Assembly: GCF_902459725.1 (NCBI RefSeq)
Contig: NZ_CABPSH010000003.1
Location: 496,001 to 560,000 of the forward strand
Origin: Pandoraea eparura
Lineage (GTDB): Bacteria > Pseudomonadota > Gammaproteobacteria > Burkholderiales > Burkholderiaceae
Direction of reading: 5' to 3'
Length of the DNA stretch: 64,000 nt
Shown here: positions 52,638 through 61,404 of the stretch, one piece after another
Numbering within the stretch: position 1 is the stretch's first letter
Layout: each line of letters begins with the position of its first letter
Notes under the pieces: generated by a model
Told to the model about the DNA's origin: nothing
Seen by the model: the letters and a program-made list of their open reading frames with translations, nothing else
The model's database searches: none
Position numbers and translations under genes: made by a program

Positions 52638-53453
52638 TTAGTGATTCCCCACCAGAACCTTGTTGAGTCCGTAGATGCGATCGAGCACCAGCATCACCAC
52701 CAGCGTCAGCGCGATGAGCAGCGTGGAGATGGCCGCCACGCTCGGGTCGACCGTCTCGCTCATGTTCATGTAGATGCGCACCGGCAGCGTGATCGTGGTC
52801 GGCGCCGTCACGAAGATCGTGGCCGTGAGTTCATCGAAACTATTGATGAACGCGAGCACCCAGCCGCCCGCCAGGCCCGGCAGGATCGCCGGCAGCGTGA
52901 TGCGTCGAAACGTCGTCCAGCGTCCCGCACCGAGCGAGCGCGCCGCCCGTTCGGCTTCGTCTGCCTGCCCCACGAGCGCCGACATGATCAGGCGCAGCGC
53001 GTAGGGGAAGATCAGCAGTGCATGGCAAGCGACGAGGCTCACGAACGAGCCGCCCATGTCGAGCAACGTGAACAGCCGCAGGAACGCAATGCCCAGCACC
53101 ACCGGCGGGATCATCAGCGGCGAGAGCAGGAACGAATTGATCGCATCGCGTCCCGGAAACCGGTAACGTGCCAGCCCCATCGCCGCCGGCACCGCCAACG
53201 CGGTCGACACGCTGGCCGACGTCACGCCCAGCCACAGACTCGTGCGCAGCGCCGCCAGAAAGTCTTCGTCGTCCATGAGCGACGAGAACCAGCGCAGCGA
53301 AAAGCGATGCGTCGGGATGGACAGGAAGTTGTCCGGTGTGAAGGCGACCAGGCACACCACCACCAGCGGCGCCAGAATAAAGGTGAGGAACACGACGTGA
53401 AACGCGATCGCCCCCACGCCATTGCGATCGTACCGGGAGTCTTGTTGATTCAT
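52638..53453 (-). CDS. ABC transporter permease, PotC type
   Basis: A 271-residue permease with six helices. Signatures: FILAPLVVVCLVAFTPDNFLSIP, SFLLSPLMIPPVVLGIAFL, and the EAA loop AERAARSLGAGRWTTFRRITLPAILPGLAGGWVLAFINSFDE. The FDE/T end of that loop is typical for polyamine/opine/putrescine-type importers. It lies 13 bases after the PotB-type gene. Confidence 0.92.
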   Translation of the reverse strand: MNQQDSRYDRNGVGAIAFHVVFLTFILAPLVVVCLVAFTPDNFLSIPTHRFSLRWFSSLMDDEDFLAALRTSLWLGVTSASVSTALAVPAAMGLARYRFPGRDAINSFLLSPLMIPPVVLGIAFLRLFTLLDMGGSFVSLVACHALLIFPYALRLIMSALVGQADEAERAARSLGAGRWTTFRRITLPAILPGLAGGWVLAFINSFDELTATIFVTAPTTITLPVRIYMNMSETVDPSVAAISTLLIALTLVVMLVLDRIYGLNKVLVGNH

Positions 53454-53466
53454 ATGCCTGCCTCCC

Positions 53467-54405
53467 TCAGCCCAGACGGCGGGTGAAGCGCCGCTCGAGG
53501 GCGCGGTTGTAACCGGTGATGATGGCCACGTTCACGATCAGCAGCACGATGGCGATGGCAGCGCCCAGCGGCCAGTTCAGCGTGCCAAGGAACTCGTCAT
53601 ACGCCGTGGTTGCCACGACTTTCAGGCGACGGCCACCGATCAACGCCGGCGTGGCGAATGCACTCGCCGTCAATGCGAAGACGATCAGGCTGCCGGACAG
53701 AATGCCCGGTGTGATCTGCGGCAACACCACCCGCCACATCACCGTCGCGCGTCCCGCGCCGAGCGAGCGCGCCGCGTGGGCGACCGCCGGATCGAGCCGG
53801 GTGAGCGACGTCCACACCGACAGCACCATGAGCGGCACGAGCACATGCACCAGCGCCACCGTGACCGCGCCAATCGTGAAGAGCATTTGCAGCGGATGAC
53901 CGATCAACCCCAGCTTCATGAGCACCACGTTGACCAGCCCCTCGCGCCCCAACAGAATCGACCAGCCCAGCGTTCGCACGACGACCGAGATCAGCAGCGG
54001 CCCCAGCACGAGCACCAGGCAGAGCGAACGCCACGGATCGCGCATGCGGAACAGGAAGTACGCTTCGGGCACACCGACCAACACGCACAGCACCGTCACG
54101 CCGACCGAGAGCAGCAACGTGCGCAGAAATATCTCGTAGAAATAGCTATCCGTGAGAATGTCGGCATAGTGCTGCAGCGAGATCGTCGGCAGCACGCCGC
54201 CCAGGTTCGGGTCGAAGCCATGCAGGCTCAACACGAACGTCAGGGCGAGCGGCACCGCGAGCAGCACGAGAAAGTACAGCGTCGCCGGCATGACCAGCGT
54301 CCAGGCGGCACGGCGCTGACTCGCGATCTCGGGCGAGATCGCCGTGCTTGCGTTCATGTCCGGCATGGCCGGTGCCCCCGGAGGTGTAGACGTCGCGGCA
54401 TTCAT
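53467..54405 (-). CDS. ABC transporter permease, PotB type
   Basis: A 312-residue permease with six helices. After a polar leader come TLVMPATLYFLVLLAVPLALTFVLSL and FLRTLLLSVGVTVLCVLVGVPEAYFLFRM. The EAA loop is AHAARSLGAGRATVMWRVVLPQITPGILSGSLIVFALTASAFATPALIGG. The ATG at 54405 has GGAGGG before it and overlaps the stop of the ATPase gene. Confidence 0.92.
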   Translation of the reverse strand: MNAATSTPPGAPAMPDMNASTAISPEIASQRRAAWTLVMPATLYFLVLLAVPLALTFVLSLHGFDPNLGGVLPTISLQHYADILTDSYFYEIFLRTLLLSVGVTVLCVLVGVPEAYFLFRMRDPWRSLCLVLVLGPLLISVVVRTLGWSILLGREGLVNVVLMKLGLIGHPLQMLFTIGAVTVALVHVLVPLMVLSVWTSLTRLDPAVAHAARSLGAGRATVMWRVVLPQITPGILSGSLIVFALTASAFATPALIGGRRLKVVATTAYDEFLGTLNWPLGAAIAIVLLIVNVAIITGYNRALERRFTRRLG

Positions 54406-55484
54406 GCGCCCTCCTGCACGAGTCGCAAGGCGTCGTCGGCCCAATCGAGCCCCACCGCCTCGCCGTCGTTGGCGGCAACCGCACCGTCGTTGGACACGAG
54501 CACACGCAGCTCGCCGAGCGCCGTCGACACGGTAAGCACCCAATGGTTACCGTGGAAGCTGCGCTGGCCTATCCGGCCCGCGAGCCGGCCCGCCGTCGCG
54601 GACGTCAGGCGAATGCGCTCCGGGCGAAGACTGAAGGTCGCCGGACCGTTACCTGCCGTGCCGCCCGCCATCGGCCCGGCGTGCGCGGGCGACACGGCGA
54701 GCCGGTGCCCTTGCGCGTCGAGCACCGCCACGCCGCCGCGCACATCGAGCTGACCGGAGATGAGATTGGTCTGCCCGATGAAATGCGCGGCGAACGTGGC
54801 GCGCGGGTCTTCGTAGACATCGTGCGGCGGATCGATGCGCACGACACGCCCAGCGTTGAGCAACACCACGCGATCGCTGATCGCGAGCGCCTCGGCCTGA
54901 TCGTGCGTGACCATGACGGTGGTCGTGCCGACCTTGCGTTGAATCGCGCGCAACTCGTCCTGCATCTGCTCGCGCAGTTTGGCATCGAGATTCGAGAGCG
55001 GTTCGTCGAGCAGTAGCACGGGCGGTGCGATCACCAGCGCCCGGGCCAGCGCCACGCGCTGGCGCTGGCCGCCGGAGAGTTCGCGCGGATAGCGTTGCGC
55101 GTGCTGGCCGAGATGCACCAGCTCCAACGCATCCTGCACGCGGCGCTGCTTCTGCCCGGGGTCCACGCGGCGCATGTCCAGACCGAACGCGACGTTCTGC
55201 GCCACAGTCATGTGGGGAAACAGCGCGTAGCTCTGGAACACGATGCCGAGTCCGCGCTTTTCCGGCGGCACCGGCGTCAGGTCGCGGCCTTCGAGCAGAA
55301 TACGGCCACTGCTCGGGGCGACGAAACCGGCGATCATCTGCAACGTGGTGGTCTTGCCGCAGCCGGACGGGCCCAACAGGGAGATGAATTCGCCCTGTTC
55401 AATCGAAAGATCGACGCCCTCGACCGCGACGGTCTCACCGAAGCGCTTGCCGAGTTGCTCGAGACGCAAATATGGGGTGCTCAT
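54402..55484 (-). CDS. ABC transporter ATP-binding protein, PotA type
   Basis: A 360-residue ATPase. Walker A LLGPSGCGKTTTLQMIAGF, Q-loop GIVFQSYALFPHMTVAQNV, signature LSGGQRQRVALARAL, Walker B VLLLDEPLSNLDAKLREQM, switch VTHDQAEAL. A C-terminal TOBE-type domain starts about residue 270 (FSLRPERIRLTS). Typical of spermidine/putrescine and iron-type importers. The start is at MSTPYLRLEQLGKRFGE. Confidence 0.94.
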   Translation of the reverse strand: MSTPYLRLEQLGKRFGETVAVEGVDLSIEQGEFISLLGPSGCGKTTTLQMIAGFVAPSSGRILLEGRDLTPVPPEKRGLGIVFQSYALFPHMTVAQNVAFGLDMRRVDPGQKQRRVQDALELVHLGQHAQRYPRELSGGQRQRVALARALVIAPPVLLLDEPLSNLDAKLREQMQDELRAIQRKVGTTTVMVTHDQAEALAISDRVVLLNAGRVVRIDPPHDVYEDPRATFAAHFIGQTNLISGQLDVRGGVAVLDAQGHRLAVSPAHAGPMAGGTAGNGPATFSLRPERIRLTSATAGRLAGRIGQRSFHGNHWVLTVSTALGELRVLVSNDGAVAANDGEAVGLDWADDALRLVQEGA

Positions 55485-55507
55485 GACGCTTAGGGTCTCC
55501 GTACGAC

Positions 55508-56575
55508 TTAACGCTCGATCTGACGGTTCCAGCGCTGCGTCCATTCAGCGCGCTTCGCATTGACGACATCCCAGTCGACACGAATGAGCTTGTCGATCTG
55601 CGCAGGCGACGGCACACGCGCAGCCACCGCCATCGAGAGTTGCGTCTTCTTGTTCGACGGCGCAACACCTGCACTTTCAGCAAGAATGGCCTGGGCTTGC
55701 GGCGAGAGAATCATTTGGACGAACTTTTGCGCCAGCGCTTCGTTGGCGGATTTGTCTACCACGCACATGCCCATGGCAAGCGCCACCGCCCCTTCCTTCG
55801 GATACACGAACTCGGCCGGAATGCCCTGTTGGCGCAACGCCTGAACGCGGCCGTTGCCCCACACGGCGATGGCGACCTCATCCGATTGGAACAGCTCGGC
55901 GATCTTGCCCGGCGACGGATCGAACGACAGCACGTTCGGTGCGATCTTCTCCATCGCGCGGAAGCCCGGTTCGATGTTGCTGTCGCTGCCGCCGTGGATC
56001 TTCGATTCGACCAGCAATCCGTGCAGGCCATACGTGTTCTTGATGCTCGGCATCACGAGCCTGCCCTTGTACTTCGGATCCGATAGGTCCTGCCACGACG
56101 TCGGCGCAGGCCAACCCTTCGCCTGGAACACTCGCGTGTTGTAGGCGATGCCTGTGGCGATCAGTCCGGCCGCCACGGCGTTGCCGCCCTTGAACTTCGC
56201 AATGTCGTACAGATCGTGATACACGGGCGCGTCGGCGAGCTTGCCGCAAAAACCCATCTGGAGCGCCTGGTACATCGGGCCGTCGTCGAGGAAGACGACG
56301 TCCATGCCGGCCTTGCCTTTTTGCGCCTGCAGCTTCGCAAGGTTGGTCGTCGAATCGCCGGGCACGATCACTACCTTGGTGCCGGGGTTCGCCTGCTCGA
56401 AACCGGGAATGACGTCCTTCTTGAGCATCTGTTCAAACGAGCCGCCGTAAGCGCCGACGTATAGCGTCGTGTCGGCGTGGGCAGCGGTGGCGCCGAGTGC
56501 CGTTGCGGCAACACCGACCGACATGGCCGCGGTGCGGGCAAGCTTGCGAAGCGTTTGGGGAACGACAGTCTTCAT
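55508..56575 (-). CDS. ABC transporter substrate-binding protein, PotD/opine type
   Basis: A 355-residue periplasmic protein. The signal peptide is TAAMSVGVAATALGATAAHA, with the mature protein starting near DTTLYVGAYGGSFEQMLKKDVIPGFEQANPGTKVVIVPGDS. It contains GMDVVFLDDGPMYQALQMGF, KNTYGLHGLLVE and GNGRVQALRQQGIP. The group binds polyamines, opines or other amino compounds. First gene of the minus-strand operon, divergent from a LysR gene. Confidence 0.92.
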   Translation of the reverse strand: MKTVVPQTLRKLARTAAMSVGVAATALGATAAHADTTLYVGAYGGSFEQMLKKDVIPGFEQANPGTKVVIVPGDSTTNLAKLQAQKGKAGMDVVFLDDGPMYQALQMGFCGKLADAPVYHDLYDIAKFKGGNAVAAGLIATGIAYNTRVFQAKGWPAPTSWQDLSDPKYKGRLVMPSIKNTYGLHGLLVESKIHGGSDSNIEPGFRAMEKIAPNVLSFDPSPGKIAELFQSDEVAIAVWGNGRVQALRQQGIPAEFVYPKEGAVALAMGMCVVDKSANEALAQKFVQMILSPQAQAILAESAGVAPSNKKTQLSMAVAARVPSPAQIDKLIRVDWDVVNAKRAEWTQRWNRQIER

Positions 56576-56749
56576 CGATAAGCTCCTTGCGTGAAGTAGG
56601 GTTATGTGATGTTATGGCCCGGCAATTTCAAAGAACCCACAACCTGCTGCGTGGTTTGCGTAGGTTCATTTTCGACGCAAGCACCGTCAAATCACATTTT
56701 TTCGCCCGCCCATACGGAAATGTTATGGCGCGAGGGAGATGAGGTTCCC

Positions 56750-57640
56750 ATGAAGATCCGGCAGTTGGAGGCATTTCGTGCGCTGATCCTGCGCCAGACG
56801 GTCACTCGGGCGGCGGACATGCTCCACGTTTCGCAACCGGCGGTCACACGACTGATCAACGATCTCGAGGCGGACATAGGGTTTTCCTTATTCGACCGGA
56901 GCAACGGCCGACTGAACCCGACGCCCGAAGCGATGGTGCTGTTCGAGGAAGTTGAGCGCTCGTTTGCGGGCATCGACCGCATTGCGCAGACGGCCGAGCA
57001 GATCAAGTCGCTGCGGCGCGGTTCGCTGCACATTGCGGGGGCACCCGCGCTCGCGCTGGAGTTCCTGCCCACCACGCTGACGGGGTTCATGCGCGAGCAT
57101 CCGGGCATCAGCACGACGTTGCTGATTCACGCGTCGAGCACCGTGATCGACATGGTGGTTGGGCGGCGTTGCGATGTCGGGTTCATCGCCCACCCGATCA
57201 CGCATGCGGGCGTAAACATCGAAACGCTGCACCGCGCGCCCATGCGTTGCATCCTGCCGAACGGACATCGACTCGCGAATCGCGACGTGATCCATCCTGA
57301 AGATCTGCGCGGCGAGTCGTTCGTGTCGTACCCGAAGGAGTTCGATGGACGGATGTATATCGATCACACGTTTGCCGAGCGACGGATCGATCGGGTCATG
57401 AGTGCGGAGTCGCAACTGTCCGCAGCGATTTGCGTGCTTGTACAGCACGGCGCGGGCGTGGCGATCATCGATCAGGTGACGGCCCGTTACGCGGCGGGGC
57501 GAGTTATCGTCAAACCGTTCGAGCCGGCGATCCTGTCGGGCTTCTCACTCGTCACGTCGACGCAGCACCCGCCCTCGCAACTCGCGAAGGCCTTCGTCGA
57601 CTTCACGAAGCAACGCATGATCGACGAGTTCGGAGATTGA
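56750..57640 (+). CDS. LysR family transcriptional regulator
   Basis: A 296-residue LysR regulator. HTH: MKIRQLEAFRALILRQTVTRAADMLHVSQPAVTRLINDLEADIGFSLF. The effector domain has LHIAGAPALALEFLPTTLTGFMREHPGI. This sub-type (NocR/OccR-like) often controls opine or amino-acid oxidase operons and is divergent here from the ABC-oxidase operon. GAGG lies six bases before the ATG at 56750; the longer frame upstream is the promoter region. Confidence 0.91.
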   Translation: MKIRQLEAFRALILRQTVTRAADMLHVSQPAVTRLINDLEADIGFSLFDRSNGRLNPTPEAMVLFEEVERSFAGIDRIAQTAEQIKSLRRGSLHIAGAPALALEFLPTTLTGFMREHPGISTTLLIHASSTVIDMVVGRRCDVGFIAHPITHAGVNIETLHRAPMRCILPNGHRLANRDVIHPEDLRGESFVSYPKEFDGRMYIDHTFAERRIDRVMSAESQLSAAICVLVQHGAGVAIIDQVTARYAAGRVIVKPFEPAILSGFSLVTSTQHPPSQLAKAFVDFTKQRMIDEFGD

Positions 57641-57693
57641 GGGGTTCCGGGCGTGTGCGGCTCCGTCGGTCGACACCGGATTGCCAAACGAAT

Positions 57694-57722
57694 TTGCAAA
57701 ATTTCCATATTTCCACTATATT
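57694..57722 (+). promoter_or_regulatory. arsR promoter
   Basis: TTGCAA at 57694-57699, a 17-base spacer and TATATT at 57717-57722. Transcription should begin about 57729, which is the A of the arsR ATG. Confidence 0.65.
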
Positions 57723-57735
57723 CGAAAAATGGAAA
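57702..57735. promoter_or_regulatory. Probable ArsR operator
   Basis: TTTCCA occurs at 57702-57707 and again at 57710-57715, and its complement TGGAAA at 57730-57735. The sites cover the spacer, the -10 box and the start codon, so a bound repressor would block polymerase. Confidence 0.5.
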
Positions 57736-58064
57736 CCAATAACGCGCTCGAAGCGCTTGCCGCGCTCGCCCATTCGGTCCGCCTGATGGTGTTCCGCCTG
57801 CTCATGCAGGCCGGGCCCGAAGGCCTGCCCGCCGGGCGCATCGCCGAACTCATCGACATGCCCGCCTCGTCGCTGTCATTCCACCTCAAGGAGCTGCATC
57901 GGGCCGAACTGCTCGCCAGCCGGCAGGAAGGTCGCTCGATCATCTACATGGCGCGTTTTGAAACCATGAACGCGCTACTCGGCTACCTCACCGAGAACTG
58001 CTGCGGCGGTGTCTCCTGCACGTCCGTTTCGTCGTGCAACGTTGTCGCGGAGTCCAACCAATGA
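57729..58064 (+). CDS. arsR: ArsR family arsenite-responsive repressor
   Basis: A 111-residue winged-helix repressor: LEALAALAHSVRLMVFRLLMQAG, then IAELIDMPASSLSFHLKELHRAELLASRQEGRSIIYM. The metal helix lacks the ELCVCDL motif of E. coli ArsR. Cysteines instead cluster at the C-terminus: C91, C92, C97 and C103, like the Acidithiobacillus-type ArsR that binds As(III) with a CC-xxxx-C set. The start codon coincides with the predicted transcription start. Overlaps acr3 by ATGA. Confidence 0.92.
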   Translation: METNNALEALAALAHSVRLMVFRLLMQAGPEGLPAGRIAELIDMPASSLSFHLKELHRAELLASRQEGRSIIYMARFETMNALLGYLTENCCGGVSCTSVSSCNVVAESNQ

Positions 58065-59125
58065 CTGCCGCAGATAAAGCCACGCCCGCGCTTCCAGCCT
58101 CGGCCATCAGCTTCTTCGAGCGATATCTGACCGCCTGGGTGGTGCTATGCATCGTCGCGGGCGTCTTGCTCGGTCAATGGATGCCCGGACTCTTCCACAC
58201 CATCGGTGCCATGGAAGTCGCACAGGTCAACCTGCCCGTGGGTCTGCTCATCTGGGTCATGATCATCCCGATGCTCATCAAGATCGACTTCAGCGCGATG
58301 GGACAGGTCGCGGGCCATTGGCGAGGCATCGGCGTCACGCTGTTCGTGAACTGGCTCGTCAAGCCATTCTCGATGGCGCTGCTGGGATGGATCTTCGTGC
58401 GCCACGTGTTCGCCGCGTGGCTGCCGGCAAACCAACTCGACAGCTACGTTGCCGGCCTCATCCTGCTGGCCGCCGCGCCCTGCACCGCCATGGTCTTCGT
58501 CTGGTCGCAGCTCTGCAAGGGCGACCCGTACTTCACGCTCTCGCAAGTGGCCCTCAACGACGCCATTATGGTCGTGGCCTTCGCCCCCGTCGTCGGCCTG
58601 CTGCTCGGTTTGTCATCGATTTCCGTTCCCTGGGATACGCTCATTACCTCGGTCGGGCTTTACATCGTCGTTCCGGTCGCGATTGCGCAAGCCATCCGCA
58701 AAGCCTTGCTGGCCCAGGGAAAAGCCACGTATCAGCGCGTTGTCGGCGCATTGGGGCCGTATTCCATCACCGCACTGCTCGCCACGCTCGTGCTTCTCTT
58801 CGGCTTCCAGGGCAATGCCATTGTCGAGCAACCGCTGATCATTCTGCTGCTCGCTGTTCCGATCCTCATCCAGGTACTGCTCAACTCGGGTCTGGCCTAC
58901 CTGCTCAACCGCAAGCTCGGGGTAGCGCACTGCGTTGCCGGTCCGTCGGCATTGATCGGCGCCAGCAACTTCTTCGAGCTGGCCGTCGCCACCGCCATCA
59001 GTCTCTTCGGCTTTCAGTCGGGTGCAGCGCTCGCCACAGTGGTCGGCGTGCTGATCGAGGTGCCCGTGATGCTGCTCGTGGTCGCGGTCGTCAACCGCTC
59101 GCAACGCTGGTATGAATCGCCATAA
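58061..59125 (+). CDS. acr3: Arsenite efflux transporter, ACR3 family
   Basis: A 354-residue, 10-helix inner-membrane protein that exports As(OH)3 by proton antiport. Visible: FERYLTAWVVLCIVAGVLLGQWMPG, MIIPMLIKIDF, and the essential cysteine in LAAAPCTAMVFVWSQLCKGD. Also present are LSQVALNDAIMVVAFAPVVG and the essential glutamate in IGASNFFELAVATAI. The sequence fits Acr3 rather than the ArsB family. Start overlaps the arsR stop. Confidence 0.95.
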   Translation: MTAADKATPALPASAISFFERYLTAWVVLCIVAGVLLGQWMPGLFHTIGAMEVAQVNLPVGLLIWVMIIPMLIKIDFSAMGQVAGHWRGIGVTLFVNWLVKPFSMALLGWIFVRHVFAAWLPANQLDSYVAGLILLAAAPCTAMVFVWSQLCKGDPYFTLSQVALNDAIMVVAFAPVVGLLLGLSSISVPWDTLITSVGLYIVVPVAIAQAIRKALLAQGKATYQRVVGALGPYSITALLATLVLLFGFQGNAIVEQPLIILLLAVPILIQVLLNSGLAYLLNRKLGVAHCVAGPSALIGASNFFELAVATAISLFGFQSGAALATVVGVLIEVPVMLLVVAVVNRSQRWYESP

Positions 59126-59134
59126 GGAACTGTC

Positions 59135-59557
59135 ATGCCCGTCACCATCTATCACAACCCGGCGTGCGGCACGTCACGCAATACGCTGGCCCTGATCCGC
59201 AACGCGGGCATCGAACCCACGGTCATCGAGTACCTGAGTTCGCCCCCGACACGACAGACGCTGCAAACGCTGATTCGCGATGCGGGACTCACCGTGCGCG
59301 ACGCGCTTCGGCAGAGTGGCACGCCCTATGCCGAACTGGGCCTCGCCGATCCTGCCCTCACCGAAGACCAGCTCCTCGACGCAATGCTCGCGCATCCGAT
59401 CCTGATCAACCGACCGTTCGTCGTCACGCCGCTGGGCGCACGACTGTGCCGCCCGTCTGAAGTCGTGCTCGATATCCTGCCCTCGCCGCAACAGGGGGCG
59501 TTCGCGAAAGAGGATGGCGAGCTCATTGTCGACGCCAGCGGACGGCGGGTGAAATGA
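59135..59557 (+). CDS. arsC: Arsenate reductase (glutaredoxin-dependent)
   Basis: A 140-residue ArsC of the Spx/glutaredoxin fold that reduces As(V) to As(III) for Acr3. The N-terminal [20 protein letters not shown] holds the catalytic C11. The arginines that shape the arsenate pocket are in the middle and in [24 protein letters not shown] before the ATG; overlaps arsH by four bases. Confidence 0.96.
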   Translation: MPVTIYHNPACGTSRNTLALIRNAGIEPTVIEYLSSPPTRQTLQTLIRDAGLTVRDALRQSGTPYAELGLADPALTEDQLLDAMLAHPILINRPFVVTPLGARLCRPSEVVLDILPSPQQGAFAKEDGELIVDASGRRVK

Positions 59558-60318
59558 GGGTCGATCTTCCCAACGTCAGTCGTGCAGTGCTCGATATGCC
59601 GGATCTTCGCAAACTCGAGCCCAAAAGCCTCAGCACGCATCCTCCCCGCATCCTGTTGCTCTACGGCTCGCTGCGCGAGACGTCGTATAGCCGGTTGCTG
59701 GTGCAGGAGGCTGAGCGGCTGCTTCAGCAATTCGGGGCGGAAACGCGCATCTTCGATCCCAAGGGATTGCCCTTGGCCGATAGCGTGCCGGCCGATCACC
59801 CGAAGGTCGTCGAGCTTCGCAAACTCTCGGCGTGGTCGGAAGGACAGGTCTGGTGCAGTCCAGAGCGCCATGGCACGCTGACTGCCGTCTTCAAGAACCA
59901 AATCGACTGGCTGCCGCTGGAGATCGGGAGCCTTCGGCCAACGCAGGGGCGCACGCTCGCCGTGATGCAGGTCTGCGGCGGCTCCCAGTCCTTCAACGCG
60001 GTGAACGCGCTGCGGGTGCTTGGCCGATGGATGCGCATGGTGACGATCCCCAACCAGTCCTCGGTCGCCAAGGCTTATCAGGAGTTCGACACCACGGGCC
60101 GCATGAAGCCGTCGTCTTACTATGATCGGGTCGTCGACGTGATGGAAGAACTGTACAAGTTCACCCTGCTTGTCAGGGATCGCACCGATTACCTCACGGA
60201 CCGATATAGCGAGCGCAAGGACGCGGCCCCAGCCACCGCGACAGCCCTCGCCGCAGCAGCGATGTCGCATGAGCGAGACGCGCAGATCAGCGACACCGAC
60301 AGCGGCGAAGTTGAATAA
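59554..60318 (+). CDS. arsH: Arsenical resistance protein ArsH
   Basis: A 254-residue NADPH-dependent FMN reductase that oxidises trivalent organoarsenicals such as methylarsenite. Visible: [27 protein letters not shown] (FMN phosphate loop), [65 protein letters not shown] and [17 protein letters not shown]. The C-terminus is alanine-rich and variable. Ends the ars operon. Confidence 0.95.
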   Translation: MRVDLPNVSRAVLDMPDLRKLEPKSLSTHPPRILLLYGSLRETSYSRLLVQEAERLLQQFGAETRIFDPKGLPLADSVPADHPKVVELRKLSAWSEGQVWCSPERHGTLTAVFKNQIDWLPLEIGSLRPTQGRTLAVMQVCGGSQSFNAVNALRVLGRWMRMVTIPNQSSVAKAYQEFDTTGRMKPSSYYDRVVDVMEELYKFTLLVRDRTDYLTDRYSERKDAAPATATALAAAAMSHERDAQISDTDSGEVE

Positions 60319-60324
60319 GCGACG

Positions 60325-60339
60325 TCACGCAAGGCGTGA
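60325..60339. terminator. Small hairpin between arsH and mnmH
   Basis: TCACGC, loop AAG, GCGTGA, in the 30-base gap between convergent genes. No T-run. Confidence 0.35.
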
Positions 60340-60348
60340 ACGGCGAGC

Positions 60349-61404
60349 TCAACCCACGCCACATTGCGTAAGTAACGCCTGGGCCTGCGAGCCCAGGTCT
60401 TGCGCCGTCGGATGAAACGGGAACGGGATGGTGTTGGGCGTGCCCTGCAGCATCTTGCGCGAGCTTCGCGAGTACGCCGGATCGTAGTGCCGGGTAATGA
60501 GCGCTTCCGAGAGTTCGCGTTGCCGTCCCTCGTCGAGCAACGTCAGCCATTGATCGATGACCGCGCGCCCATGCAGCGGCACCAGCCGGAGAAGCTGCGC
60601 TCGAAAGTCGTCCGGCTGCGCCAGCAAGTGCCCATAATCCTGCATCAACAGGTCGACCCGCGCGTGCAGCGCGACACGCACCTCGACACAGGTCGTCGCC
60701 CCGCGCAGCGACGACATCAACGACTCGGGCAGCGTGATCAGTCCGATCCGGCGGCTCTCCGCTTCGACGAACACAGGTCGCGTCGGATCGAGCCCGCGCA
60801 ACGCACCGATCAACGAGGTATCGAACGATTTCTGCGATGGCTGCGGCACGCCCGGCATCGCCCCCAGCAGCGACCCGCGATGCTTCGCCAGCGCCTCGAG
60901 ATCGAGCGTCTGGGCGCCCGCGTCGGCCAGCGCATGCAACAGCCGGGTCTTGCCGCTGCCCGTGTGCCCGGCCAGCACAACGTAATCGAGCGTCGAGGGC
61001 AGCGTACCGAGCGATGCCACCACGTCGCGCCGGTACGTCTTGTACCCGCCCTCGAGCTGGCGCGCCCGCCAGCCGATCATGTTCATCATGAGCGTCATCG
61101 ACTCGGAGCGCTTCCCGCCCCGCCAGCAATAGATGAGCGGACGCCAGTTGCGCGGCCGGTCGGCGAACGTCGTGTCGAGATGCGCAGCGATGTTGCGCGC
61201 AACCATGGCGGCGCCCACACGCGAAGCGTCGAATGGCGACACCTGCTGGTACATCGTCCCGACGATCACCCGCTCTTCGTTGCTGAGCACCGGCGCGTTG
61301 ATCGCCCCGGGAATGTGGTCGTCGGCAAATTCGAGCGGTGTGCGAACGTCGATGATCTCGTCGAAGTCGCCCGCGCTTTCCAGGGAAACACGCATCGGGT
61401 TCAT
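60349..61404 (-). CDS. mnmH: tRNA 2-selenouridine synthase (MnmH/SelU)
   Basis: A 351-residue enzyme that converts 2-thiouridine at the tRNA wobble position to 2-selenouridine via a geranylated intermediate. The rhodanese domain has FDEIIDVRTPLEFADDHIPGAIN and the catalytic cysteine in IYCWRGGKRS (C93). The P-loop domain has LAGHTGSGKTRLLHAL. The selenophosphate donor synthetase SelD is not in the window. Start overlaps the stop of the lipoprotein gene (ATGA). An alternative ATG is three codons later. Confidence 0.94.
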   Translation of the reverse strand: MNPMRVSLESAGDFDEIIDVRTPLEFADDHIPGAINAPVLSNEERVIVGTMYQQVSPFDASRVGAAMVARNIAAHLDTTFADRPRNWRPLIYCWRGGKRSESMTLMMNMIGWRARQLEGGYKTYRRDVVASLGTLPSTLDYVVLAGHTGSGKTRLLHALADAGAQTLDLEALAKHRGSLLGAMPGVPQPSQKSFDTSLIGALRGLDPTRPVFVEAESRRIGLITLPESLMSSLRGATTCVEVRVALHARVDLLMQDYGHLLAQPDDFRAQLLRLVPLHGRAVIDQWLTLLDEGRQRELSEALITRHYDPAYSRSSRKMLQGTPNTIPFPFHPTAQDLGSQAQALLTQCGVG

